DNA of 64,000 nucleotides, from the NCBI RefSeq assembly GCF_014207745.1, contig NZ_JACHJB010000004.1:372001-436000 (forward strand), given 5' to 3'. The first letter of the stretch is position 1. The number at the start of each line of letters is the position of its first letter. This document shows positions 8,083 through 16,266 of the stretch, piece by piece. Made by a program: the position numbers and the translations under genes. The notes below the pieces were generated by a model. The model saw only the letters and a list, made by a program, of their open reading frames with translations. It was not told the DNA's origin and did not search any database. The DNA comes from Nonomuraea muscovyensis. Its GTDB lineage: Bacteria; Actinomycetota; Actinomycetes; Streptosporangiales; Streptosporangiaceae.

Positions 8083-11000
8083 CTATGCAGACACCCTCAG
8101 GTGCTGGGCCGCCCACACCGCGATCTGCGCCCGGGAGGTGTGGCCAAGCTTGTCCATGATGTTGGCGATGTGCCGCGCCACGGTGGCCGGGCTGATCACG
8201 AGTTCCTCGGCGATGGCCCGGTTGGACAACCCCCGGGTCAGCAGTGCGGCGATCTCCTGCTCGCGCGCCGTCAACGGCGAGCGCCGCACCCCACCAGCAA
8301 GCCCACCGGCACCGCCCGCCTGACGGCTGACCCCGCCCACACCCCCAGGGGCAGCGCCCACACCGACAGCACCCCCACCGCCGGTGACGCCTTCCACGGC
8401 GCCGACACCGCCGAGGACGCCGCCCACCTCCCAGGGCGACTCGCCGTCCTCGCCGCCCGGCCCGGCGGTGCGGCCGGGCACCCCGGCCAAGCCGGGCGTG
8501 CCGGCCAAACCGGGCGTGCCGGCCAAACCGGGCGTGCCGGCCGTACCGGATGCGTCCGTCGGCCCGAACGTGCCGTGCGCGCCCGCCGAGCCGGACGTGC
8601 CGGAGGCACCGGATACCACGGTCGTATCGGACGTGCCGTGCGTGCCGGCCAGTCCAAGCGCGTCGGACGTGCCGGTCACACCGGGCGAGCCAGACGCGCC
8701 GGGCACTCCGGAAGCGCTCGCGCCGGCCGCTCCCGTCAGGCCGGGAGCTTCGGGCACGCCGGTCACGCCGGACGCTTCGGTCACGCCGGACGCGCCCGAC
8801 AGGCCGGGCGCGCCGACGCCGGGCACCGCGGACACCCTGGTCACGCCGGACAGGCCGGGAGCACCGGCCGCCACGCCGGGCGTACCTGGGGTGCCTGGGG
8901 TGCCTGGAGTGCCCAGCGTGCCTGGGGTATCCAGTGTGCCTGGAGTGCCCAGCATGCCTGGAGTGCCTGAGGTGCCTAGCGTGCCTGGAGTGCCTGAGGT
9001 GCAGTTCACGCCGGTCGGGCCGGCAGCGCCAGTCAGGGCAGGAGGGCCGGACGTGCCTGGAGTGCCAGGCATACCTGAAGTACCCGGCACGCCCGAAGTA
9101 CCCGGCACGCCCGAAGTACCCGGCACGCCCGAAGTACCCGGCACGCCCGAAGTACCCGGCGTGCCCGAAGTACTCGGCGTGCCTGGAGTACTCGGCGTGC
9201 CTGGAGTGTCCGGTGTGCCTGGAGTGCAGTTCACGCCGGTCGGGCCGGCAGCGCCGGTCAGGACAGGAGGGGCGGTCAGGCCGGGGGGGCGGGTCGGCGG
9301 GGCGCTGTCGAGGACGTGGTGGGCGGCGGCGTCGGGGGTCATCGTCATGCCCCGCGACCAGAGCGCCACGGTGCGGCCGTCGCCGAGCTTGGCGCGCGCC
9401 CGGGCGAGCAGGCCCTCCGTGCGGCTGCTCGCGCTGTGCTGCCGAATCTCCTCCCGCAGGCCGGCCGCCGCGGCGGCGGTCAGCACGGCGCCCTCCAGGT
9501 CGCCCTCGGCCTCGGCCAGCACGGACAGGCCGACCAGGCACCGGGCCACGCCCTGGCGCTGGCCGGTGCGCCTGCTCAGCGCGAGGCTGCGGCCGAGGCG
9601 TTGCCTTGCCGCCGCGAACTCGTGCAGCATCGCCGCCACCCTGCCGCCCCGCGCCAGGCAGCGGGCCAGCTCCACGCCGCTGCCCAGCTCGCACAGCCAG
9701 GGCACGGCCATCTCGTAGTGGGCCATCGCCGTCACCAGGTCGCCGCGCGCCTCGGCCACCGCGCCGAGCTGCGTCGCCGCCCTCGCCATGATCCACCGGT
9801 GGCCGTGCTCGCCGGCCCGCTGCAGGGCCAGCTCGCCGTGCCGCTGCGCCTCGCGCAGCCGCCCGCGGACGAGCGCCACAGCCGACAGCCCGGCCAGCCC
9901 GGACGCCTGGTTCCACGGGTCGTCGGCGGCCGTGGCCAGCTCCAGGCCCTGCCGCGCGTGGCGCAGCGCCTCCTCCGGCCGGCCCAGGCGCAGCAGCACC
10001 ATGACGAACAGGCTGTGCATGACGCCCATCGCGAACGGGCCGGCGCCGTCGAGCCCGTCGATGGCCTCGCGGGCCAGCCGCAGCGAACGGTCCAGCTCGT
10101 CGCGCGCCTCCAGCCCGTAGGCGAGGTAGGCCTTGGCCTGGGCCACCTGGTCGTCGGGCACGCCGGACAGGTCGAGGGCGAGCAGCCGCTCGGCCCAGCC
10201 CACGATCTCCGTCAGCCCGCTGACCGGCAGCAGGCCCGTGCTGTGGAAGCACAACTGCAACCCGAGCCACGCGTTGCGGGACTCGACCGCCCAGTCGAGC
10301 GCCACCCGCACGTCGTCGGCCAGAGCCCGGCCGGCGGTCAGCGCGGCCAGCCTGCGCGGCCACGGCACGCGACCCTCGGCCATCTCGGTGGTGAAGTGGT
10401 GTCGCTGCAGCTCGCACAGCACACTCAGGTGGCGGTCGCGTAGGGCGTCACGCTCCCCGGCCGCCTCCAGCCGCCCGGCCGCGAACCGTTTGATGGTCTC
10501 CAGCAGCCGGTAGCGTCTGCGGTCCTCGTCGCACTGCACCAGGGACTTGTCGACCAGGCCGCCCAGCAGCTCGACCATCTCCGGCCGGGACAGGGGCGGG
10601 GCGGCGCAGGTCCGCTCGGCGAGGTCGAGGTCGAACGCCCCGGCGAACACCGACAGGCGGCGCAGCAGCACCTGCTCGTGGACCGACAGCAGGTCATGAC
10701 TCCACTCGACGGCGGCGAGCAGCGTGCGCTGCCTGGCGGGCGCCGTCCGCCCGCCCGTGGTCAGCAGGGAGAAGCGGTCGTCGATGCGGTCGGCGATCTG
10801 CCCGGGGCTGAGCAGGCTCGTGCGCGCCGCGGCCAGCTCCAGCGCCAGCGGCAGCCCGTCGAGGGCCCGGCAGAGCCGCACGGTGTCGGCGAGGCTCTCC
10901 TCGCCCAGCCGGGTGCCCGCGGCGGCGGCCCGGTCGAGGAACAGCCGCACCGCCTCGGCGAGAGGCGCACCCGGACCGGATGCGCCGGGCTCGGGCAGGT

Positions 11001-11484
11001 CGAGCGGCGGCACCCGCCACACCAGCTCGCCCGCGATGCGCAGCGGCTCCCTGCTGGTGGCCAGGATGCTCAGCCGCGGGCAGCCGGCGAGCAGCCGGGC
11101 GCTCACCTCGGCGCACCGGTCGACCAGGTGCTCGCAGTTGTCGAGCAGCAGCAGGCAGCGGGTGTCGCCCAGCCGGGCGGCCACGGTGTCGAGCAGCGGC
11201 CGGCCAGTCTCCTCGCGCACGCCGAGGACCCTGGCCAGCTCCTGCTCGACCTGCTCGGCGTGGCCGATCCTGGCCAGCTCGACCAGCCACACGCCCGCCG
11301 GGTAGGCGGGCACGAGCCGGGCGGCGACGCGCAGGGCCAGCCGCGTCTTGCCGATGCCGCCGACGCCGCACAGCGTCACCGCGCGCGCGTCGACGAGCAG
11401 CCCGGACAGCTCGTCAAGATCTCTGTCACGTCCGACGAAGCGGTTGGGCTCGGCCGGAAGGTTGTGCCTGGGGGGTTGCGGCAT
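8083..11484 (-). CDS. large ATPase-TPR-LuxR regulator with a collagen-like insert
   Basis: A 1133-residue transcription regulator of the AfsR/LAL-like class. Residues 10-20 carry NRFVGRDRDLDEL and residues 40-47 the P-loop GVGGIGKT. LLLLDNCEH is Walker B, followed by RLSILATSREPL. A helical TPR-like region spans about 330-735. Residues about 740-1010 are Gly-X-Y repeats (GTSGVP, GTPGTP, GLAGTP). A LuxR HTH ends the protein (LTAREQEIAALLTRGLSNRA onward, about 1068-1133). The ATG at 11484 has AGGGTGA upstream and gives the usual MPQPPRHNLP start; a longer GTG form from 11580 would overlap the upstream gene. The ATPase/HTH classification is firm; the signal and targets are unknown. The collagen-like insert is unusual for this family. 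Confidence 0.88.
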   Translation of the reverse strand: MPQPPRHNLPAEPNRFVGRDRDLDELSGLLVDARAVTLCGVGGIGKTRLALRVAARLVPAYPAGVWLVELARIGHAEQVEQELARVLGVREETGRPLLDTVAARLGDTRCLLLLDNCEHLVDRCAEVSARLLAGCPRLSILATSREPLRIAGELVWRVPPLDLPEPGASGPGAPLAEAVRLFLDRAAAAGTRLGEESLADTVRLCRALDGLPLALELAAARTSLLSPGQIADRIDDRFSLLTTGGRTAPARQRTLLAAVEWSHDLLSVHEQVLLRRLSVFAGAFDLDLAERTCAAPPLSRPEMVELLGGLVDKSLVQCDEDRRRYRLLETIKRFAAGRLEAAGERDALRDRHLSVLCELQRHHFTTEMAEGRVPWPRRLAALTAGRALADDVRVALDWAVESRNAWLGLQLCFHSTGLLPVSGLTEIVGWAERLLALDLSGVPDDQVAQAKAYLAYGLEARDELDRSLRLAREAIDGLDGAGPFAMGVMHSLFVMVLLRLGRPEEALRHARQGLELATAADDPWNQASGLAGLSAVALVRGRLREAQRHGELALQRAGEHGHRWIMARAATQLGAVAEARGDLVTAMAHYEMAVPWLCELGSGVELARCLARGGRVAAMLHEFAAARQRLGRSLALSRRTGQRQGVARCLVGLSVLAEAEGDLEGAVLTAAAAAGLREEIRQHSASSRTEGLLARARAKLGDGRTVALWSRGMTMTPDAAAHHVLDSAPPTRPPGLTAPPVLTGAAGPTGVNCTPGTPDTPGTPSTPGTPSTSGTPGTSGVPGTSGVPGTSGVPGTSGVPGTSGMPGTPGTSGPPALTGAAGPTGVNCTSGTPGTLGTSGTPGMLGTPGTLDTPGTLGTPGTPGTPGTPGVAAGAPGLSGVTRVSAVPGVGAPGLSGASGVTEASGVTGVPEAPGLTGAAGASASGVPGASGSPGVTGTSDALGLAGTHGTSDTTVVSGASGTSGSAGAHGTFGPTDASGTAGTPGLAGTPGLAGTPGLAGVPGRTAGPGGEDGESPWEVGGVLGGVGAVEGVTGGGGAVGVGAAPGGVGGVSRQAGGAGGLAGGVRRSPLTAREQEIAALLTRGLSNRAIAEELVISPATVARHIANIMDKLGHTSRAQIAVWAAQHLRVSA
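8999..9255. repeat. 32-bp direct repeat within the LuxR regulator gene
   Basis: The segment beginning gtgcagttcacgccggtcgg and ending ggcagcgcc occurs at 8999-9030 and again at 9224-9255, 225 bases apart, followed in both by a near-identical (a/g)gtcagg. In the protein it encodes the repeated LTGAAGPTGVNCT block bounding a run of Gly-X-Y triplets, which suggests segmental duplication of the insert. Confidence 0.8.
9084..9173. repeat. five tandem 18-bp units encoding GTSGVP
   Basis: The unit ccggcacgcccgaagtac is repeated at 9084, 9102, 9120 and 9138, with a one-base variant at 9156 and further diverged copies on both sides. Read on the minus strand each unit encodes the hexapeptide Gly-Thr-Ser-Gly-Val-Pro, two collagen-type triplets. 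The units keep the reading frame, so copy number could vary without breaking the gene. Confidence 0.9.
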
Positions 11485-11536
11485 GTGGTCACCCTGCGTT
11501 GCGGAAGGATCACACTCTCCCACAGTGTCGCACTTC

Positions 11537-12277
11537 TCACAGGGCCAGCGAACCGGCCAGTGCCCTTTCGTCGACGACACGCAGCGCGGGATCGCCGGAC
11601 AGCCTCCTCGCCAGCTCGAACGGGGCGACGGCGAGCGTCACGGCGTGCTCGTGGGCCAGCACCCGGCAGCCCGTCAGCGTCGGCTCCTGCGCGACCACCA
11701 CGTGCGCGCCCGTCATCAGGGCCAGGTCGAGCACGCGCAGCCCCTTCACGATGTCGCTCACCGCCGCGAGGACCACGTCGCCCCTGCCGACGACGACGCG
11801 GGCGGACAGCGCGCGCAGGTCGTCGGCCAGCTCGTCGTGGTGCAGGACGCGCCCGCCGTCCACGCCGAGCGCCGGACCGGCCAGCGGCCCGAACTCCACG
11901 GTCGCGTCGCCCATCAGCTCGGCGAACGGCGTCGCGCCCGGGATCGGCTCCAGCGAGAACACCCGCTCGACCTCGGCGGCGGGATCCAGGCGGCGGTGGA
12001 CGATCATCATGCGGGCGCTGCCCCGCGAGCCCAGCACGGCCACCCCGCCCGACCAGGCCACCGAGTGCACCGCGACGGCGAACCCGGCGCCGAGCGGGAC
12101 GTCGACGAGCACCCGGTCGCCGTAGCGGAGCCCGTGGCGGCGCAGCCCGGCGGCCGATCTGGTGACCCGCCGGGCGAACGCCGCATGGGAGAGGACCTCG
12201 CCGGTGCGCACGTCGGTCACCGCGGGCCGCTCCCCGCGTGTCGGGGCCGCCCCCATCACCAGCTCTGTCCAGGTCAT
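11537..12277 (-). CDS. truncated AMP-binding-like protein lacking the ATP-binding loop
   Basis: A 246-residue protein that tracks the N-terminal domain of ANL-superfamily ligases: RPAVTDVRTGEVLSHAAFAR, then GLRRHGLRYGDRVLVDVPLG, and later VVVGRGDVVLAAVSDIVKG with LALMTGAHVVV. The segment where the family has its TSGTTG.PKG ATP-binding loop is missing between these blocks, and the protein ends before the adenylate-binding motifs. It is therefore probably not a working ligase. It lies 52 bases upstream of the LuxR regulator's chosen start in the same orientation, so co-transcription is likely. It may be a decayed enzyme or a ligand-binding partner of the regulator. Confidence 0.65.
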   Translation of the reverse strand: MTWTELVMGAAPTRGERPAVTDVRTGEVLSHAAFARRVTRSAAGLRRHGLRYGDRVLVDVPLGAGFAVAVHSVAWSGGVAVLGSRGSARMMIVHRRLDPAAEVERVFSLEPIPGATPFAELMGDATVEFGPLAGPALGVDGGRVLHHDELADDLRALSARVVVGRGDVVLAAVSDIVKGLRVLDLALMTGAHVVVAQEPTLTGCRVLAHEHAVTLAVAPFELARRLSGDPALRVVDERALAGSLAL

Positions 12278-12475
12278 GCCGCCAATGTAGGGACCCCAGG
12301 CCCCGCGGGCATGCGTACAAATGTGCAACCGCATATGTACGTCAGCCCCCCGGGGACGGGCACCCGCGGGCGGGATCGGTGCGGACGGACGCAGAGGGCA
12401 TCTGAAGGGATCAACTAGACTTGATGGCGCCGCGCCATCGCGTGGTGGCCCCACGACACAGAGCGAGACCTCATC

Positions 12476-14326
12476 ATGCCTTTGAACAGCCGCGACGACC
12501 TGCGGAACATCGCGATCATCGCGCACGTCGACCATGGCAAGACCACACTGGTCGACGCCATGCTCTGGCAGTCCGGGGCCTTCCGCGCCAACCAGGACGT
12601 GGACGACCGGGTCATGGACTCCAACGACCTGGAGCGCGAGAAGGGCATCACCATTCTCGCCAAGAACACCGCCGTCCAGCACGGCGGCATGACCATCAAC
12701 ATCATCGACACCCCCGGCCACGCCGACTTCGGCGGTGAGGTCGAGCGCGGCCTGTCGATGGTCGACGGCGTCGTGCTGCTGGTCGACGCCTCCGAGGGCC
12801 CGCTGCCGCAGACCCGCTTCGTGCTGCGCAAGGCGCTGGCCGCGAAGATGCCGGTGATCCTGTGCATCAACAAGGTCGACCGGCCCGACGCCCGCATCAA
12901 GGAGGTCGTCGACGAGGTCTACGAGCTCTTCATGGACCTCGACGCGACCGAGGAGCAGATCGACTTCCCGATCGTCTACGCCTCGGCCAAGGCCGGCCGT
13001 GCCTCGCTCAACCGGCCCGAGGACGGCGGCATGCCCGACTCCGAGGACCTGGAGCCCCTGTTCGACATCATCAAGTCGACGATCCCGGCTCCGACGTACG
13101 ACCCGAACGCGCCGCTGCAGGCCCACGTCACCAACCTCGACGCCTCCTCCTACCTCGGCCGCATCGCGCTGTGCCGCATCCACCAGGGTGTGCTGCGCAA
13201 GGGCCAGCAGGTGGGCTGGTGCCGCACCGACGGCACGATCCAGCGGGTGAAGATCACCGAGCTGCTGATGACCGAGGCGCTGGAGCGCAAGCCCGCCGAG
13301 GAGGCCGGGCCCGGTGACATCATCGCCATCGCCGGCATCCCCGACATCATGATCGGTGAGACGCTGGCCGACCCCGACGACCCGCGCCCGCTGCCGCTGA
13401 TCACGGTCGACGAGCCGGCCATCTCGATGACCATCGGCACCAACACCTCGCCGCTGGTCGGCAAGGTCAAGGGCTCCAAGGTCACCGCCCGCATGGTCAA
13501 GGACCGTCTCGACAAGGAGCTCGTCGGCAACGTCTCGCTGCGCGTGCTGCCCACCGACCGGCCCGACGCGTGGGAGGTGCAGGGCCGTGGCGAGCTGGCG
13601 CTGGCCATCCTGGTCGAGCAGATGCGCCGCGAGGGCTACGAGCTGACCGTCGGCAAGCCGCAGGTGGTCACCAGGACGATCGACGGCAAGGTGCACGAGC
13701 CGGTCGAGCGCCTCACGGTCGACTGCCCGGAGGAATACCTGGGCGCGGTCACCCAGCTCCTCGCCGTCCGCAAGGGCCGCATGGAGCACATGACCAACCA
13801 CGGCACCGGCTGGATCCGGATGGAGTTCGTGGTGCCGGCGCGCGGCCTGATCGGCTTCCGCACCGAGTTCCTCACCGAGACGCGCGGCACCGGCCTGGTG
13901 CACCACGTGTTCGACTCCTACGAGCCGTGGTTCGGCGAGCTGCGCACCCGCAACAACGGCTCGCTGGTGGCCGACCGCTCCGGCCCGGTGACGGCGTTCG
14001 CCATGCTCAATCTGCAGGAACGCGGCACCCTGTTCGTCTCCCCCACCACCGAGGTGTACGAGGGGATGATCGTCGGCGAGAACTCCCGGTCCGACGACAT
14101 GGACGTCAACATCACCAAGGAGAAGAAGCTCACCAACATGCGCTCCTCCACCAGCGAGGAGACCGAGAAGGTGATCCCGCCGCGCGTCCTGTCGCTGGAG
14201 CAGGCGCTGGAGTTCATCCGCGAGGACGAGTGCGTGGAGATCACGCCCGACGCGGTGCGCATCCGCAAGGTCGTCCTCGACGCCGCCACCCGCAACCGCA
14301 CCGCCGCCCGGGCCAAGCGCGCCTGA
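12476..14326 (+). CDS. typA: ribosome-associated GTPase TypA/BipA
   Basis: A 616-residue translational GTPase that binds the 70S ribosome and supports 50S maturation and stress adaptation. G-domain motifs are all present: AHVDHGKTT (G1), DTPGHADFGGEVER (G3), NKVDRPDAR (G4) and SAKAG (G5). After the beta-barrel domain II come the EF-G-like domains and the TypA-specific C-terminal domain with LQERGTLFVSPTTEVYEGMI and NMRSSTSEE. The length is normal. The ATG start follows a gagcgagac leader. It stands alone between leftward genes and ends at a hairpin. Confidence 0.97.
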   Translation: MPLNSRDDLRNIAIIAHVDHGKTTLVDAMLWQSGAFRANQDVDDRVMDSNDLEREKGITILAKNTAVQHGGMTINIIDTPGHADFGGEVERGLSMVDGVVLLVDASEGPLPQTRFVLRKALAAKMPVILCINKVDRPDARIKEVVDEVYELFMDLDATEEQIDFPIVYASAKAGRASLNRPEDGGMPDSEDLEPLFDIIKSTIPAPTYDPNAPLQAHVTNLDASSYLGRIALCRIHQGVLRKGQQVGWCRTDGTIQRVKITELLMTEALERKPAEEAGPGDIIAIAGIPDIMIGETLADPDDPRPLPLITVDEPAISMTIGTNTSPLVGKVKGSKVTARMVKDRLDKELVGNVSLRVLPTDRPDAWEVQGRGELALAILVEQMRREGYELTVGKPQVVTRTIDGKVHEPVERLTVDCPEEYLGAVTQLLAVRKGRMEHMTNHGTGWIRMEFVVPARGLIGFRTEFLTETRGTGLVHHVFDSYEPWFGELRTRNNGSLVADRSGPVTAFAMLNLQERGTLFVSPTTEVYEGMIVGENSRSDDMDVNITKEKKLTNMRSSTSEETEKVIPPRVLSLEQALEFIREDECVEITPDAVRIRKVVLDAATRNRTAARAKRA

Positions 14327-14366
14327 CCGGAGCCGTCCGCCGCCCGCAACCGTCACGCACTGTCCC

Positions 14367-14400
14367 GAGCCGCCTCGCGCCGTCACGGCGGGGGCGGCTC
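14367..14400. terminator. hairpin between convergent typA and response regulator genes
   Basis: Arms gagccgcc and ggcggctc enclose a second small stem (cgccgt/acggcg). It lies 41 bases past typA and 59 bases from the end of the leftward response regulator gene, so it may serve both directions. Confidence 0.65.
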
Positions 14401-14458
14401 CGGCGTTCGGGGCGCCGGGACAGCACACGGGCACGCGGGCGCGGTCACGGGCACGCGG

Positions 14459-15088
14459 TCACGGTTCGGCTCGGCCGGTGGCCCAGGCCCAGGCCGCGAC
14501 GGCGACCCGGTTCCGCGCGCCGGTCTTGCGCTGGACGGCCGCGACGTGGTTCTTGACCGTGCCGGGAGAGAGGAACAGCTCGGCCGCGATCTCGGCGTTG
14601 GTCCTGCCCTGCGCGACGAGCCTCACGACCTCGTCCTCGCGCTCGGTCAGGACGACGTCCGGCTGTTGCCGCGGCAGGCCGCGCTCGCGCAGCAGCCGGA
14701 CGGTGAGTTGCGGGCTGATGAGCATGTCGCCGTTCATCGCGGCCCGGATCGCCTCGACGAGCAGCGCGGGGCCGGATCGTTTGAGCACGAACCCGGAGGC
14801 GCCGTGCCGCAGCGCGGTGTGGACGTACCCGTCGAGCCCGAACGTGGTGACGATCACCACGTGGATGCCGGTGCCGGCCAGGGCGCGGGTCACCTCGATG
14901 CCGTCGGCTCCGGGCATGCGGATGTCGGCGAGCACCACGTCGGGCCGGATCGCCGTGGCGGTGTCGATCGCGGCGCGGCCGTCGGCGGCCTCGCCGACGA
15001 CGGTCATGTCGGGCTGGGCGTCGAGGATGATGCGGAAGGCGCTGCGGATGCCCTCCTGGTCGTCGGCGATGAGGATGCGGGTGGGCAC
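14459..15088 (-). CDS. NarL/LuxR-type response regulator
   Basis: A 209-residue two-component response regulator. The receiver domain (1-125) has the acidic pair in IADDQEG, the phosphoacceptor Asp in DVVLADIRMPG (about residue 54), the conserved Thr in VVIVTTFG and Lys in FVLKRSG. The C-terminal LuxR HTH is LTEREDEVVRLVAQGRTNAE onward. The GTG start overlaps the 3' end of the histidine kinase gene, so translation is coupled. It presumably controls local genes, perhaps the divergent membrane-protein genes, but no target site was identified. Confidence 0.94.
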   Translation of the reverse strand: MPTRILIADDQEGIRSAFRIILDAQPDMTVVGEAADGRAAIDTATAIRPDVVLADIRMPGADGIEVTRALAGTGIHVVIVTTFGLDGYVHTALRHGASGFVLKRSGPALLVEAIRAAMNGDMLISPQLTVRLLRERGLPRQQPDVVLTEREDEVVRLVAQGRTNAEIAAELFLSPGTVKNHVAAVQRKTGARNRVAVAAWAWATGRAEP

Positions 15089-16137
15089 TCCAGCGATTGT
15101 GCCAGTGGCAGGCGGGCCGTCAGCGACCAGCCGTCCGGCAGGGCCCGCGCGACGAGCTCGCCGCCCTGCGCCTGGACCAGCTCGGTCAGGCCGGGCAGAC
15201 CGGTCCCGCCCCTCCTGCCGCCCCGCCCGCCGCCGCGCGTGCGGCCGACGCCGTCGTTGGTCATCGTGAGCTCCAGGGCGCCGGATCCGGCTGTGACGTC
15301 CAGCTCGACCCGCCTCGCCCGGGCGGCGTGCCGCCGGACGTTGTTCAGTCCTTCGATCACGATGCGGCAGGCCAGGGCGGCGGTGTCGGCCGGAGCCGTC
15401 ACGGCCGGGTCCATGCGCAGATGGACCCGCGCCGGGCCGGCGGCGGAGAAGCGCTCGGCCGCCTCGCGGATGCCGTTCAGGTCACCGGCGGCGGTGAGGG
15501 GCCGGTCGTGGTGCAGCGTGTCCAGGGTGCGGTCCAGCATCGACAGGGCCCGCTGGCCCGCGGCCTCGACGCGTTCGAGGGCCTGCGACGGGTCTCCGCC
15601 GGCCCGGCCCGCCTGGGCGTGCGCCACCATCTCGCTGATGTCGTGGGCGAGGAAGTCGTGCAGGTCCCTGGCCAGCCGCAGCCGCAGGACGGTGCGCATG
15701 CCGGCCATGGCGCGCTCCTGGCGTGCCTCAAGAGCACGCAGGTAGGCCCCCACCGCGGCGGCCAGCACCGCGCCCAGCCCCCAGAACGCGGCCGCGCCCA
15801 CCCCTTCCAGCGGCGAGGCGGGCGTGAAGAAGCGCAGCAGCCAGACGGCCGAGGCCAGGCCCGCCGCCAGCGCGGCCGGCGCGGCCCGCCGGGCAGGCAC
15901 GTGGCGGACGACCAGGCCGGCCAGCGCCATGAGCGCGACGCTCTCGATCATCCCCAGCGCTTCGGCGCCCCACGCGGGGCGCGCCATGCCGGCGACGTGC
16001 GCCAGGGTGACGGCCGCCGAAACGGTCGCGGCCACGCAGGTCGGCACGGGCAGCCGCGGCCTGAACCGCGGCCGGCACGACCCGGCCACCGCCACCGCGA
16101 CGGCCGACGACACCGACACCAGGGCGGCGACCCACAT
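15004..16137 (-). CDS. two-component sensor histidine kinase (HisKA_3 type)
   Basis: A 377-residue NarX/DesK-like kinase, the partner of the overlapping response regulator. The N-terminal half has about five or six hydrophobic segments (VAALVSVSSAVAVAVA, LMALAGLVVRHV, AAFWGLGAVLAAAVGAYL) forming a membrane sensor. The phosphoacceptor motif is RLRLARDLHDFLAHDISEM with His near residue 165; the ATPase N and G boxes are ELTMTNDGVG and a Gly-rich GTGLPGLTELV. The last 28 codons run 85 bases into the regulator gene, longer than usual. An ATG at 16137 is chosen; a GTG three codons earlier is also possible. The reading frame extends further but would cross into the divergent gene. Confidence 0.9.
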   Translation of the reverse strand: MWVAALVSVSSAVAVAVAGSCRPRFRPRLPVPTCVAATVSAAVTLAHVAGMARPAWGAEALGMIESVALMALAGLVVRHVPARRAAPAALAAGLASAVWLLRFFTPASPLEGVGAAAFWGLGAVLAAAVGAYLRALEARQERAMAGMRTVLRLRLARDLHDFLAHDISEMVAHAQAGRAGGDPSQALERVEAAGQRALSMLDRTLDTLHHDRPLTAAGDLNGIREAAERFSAAGPARVHLRMDPAVTAPADTAALACRIVIEGLNNVRRHAARARRVELDVTAGSGALELTMTNDGVGRTRGGGRGGRRGGTGLPGLTELVQAQGGELVARALPDGWSLTARLPLAQSLECPPASSSPTTRRASAAPSASSSTPSPT

Positions 16138-16266
16138 CCAGCTCACCGGAGCAACTGTACGTCCGGGTGAGATCCGCCTCCAGGTGCCGAACGGCACGTT
16201 CGCCGGTGGCGAGGGGTGCCGAACGGCATCTGGCCCGGCGCCCCGGCGGCCCGCGACGCTGATCTC

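Noticed and set aside
8384..9718. A 444-codon rightward ORF full of GVPGVP-type triplets over the LuxR gene
   Set aside because: It is the antisense reading of the collagen-like repeat; the leftward frame continues into a P-loop ATPase and a LuxR HTH, and repeats of this kind stay open on both strands.
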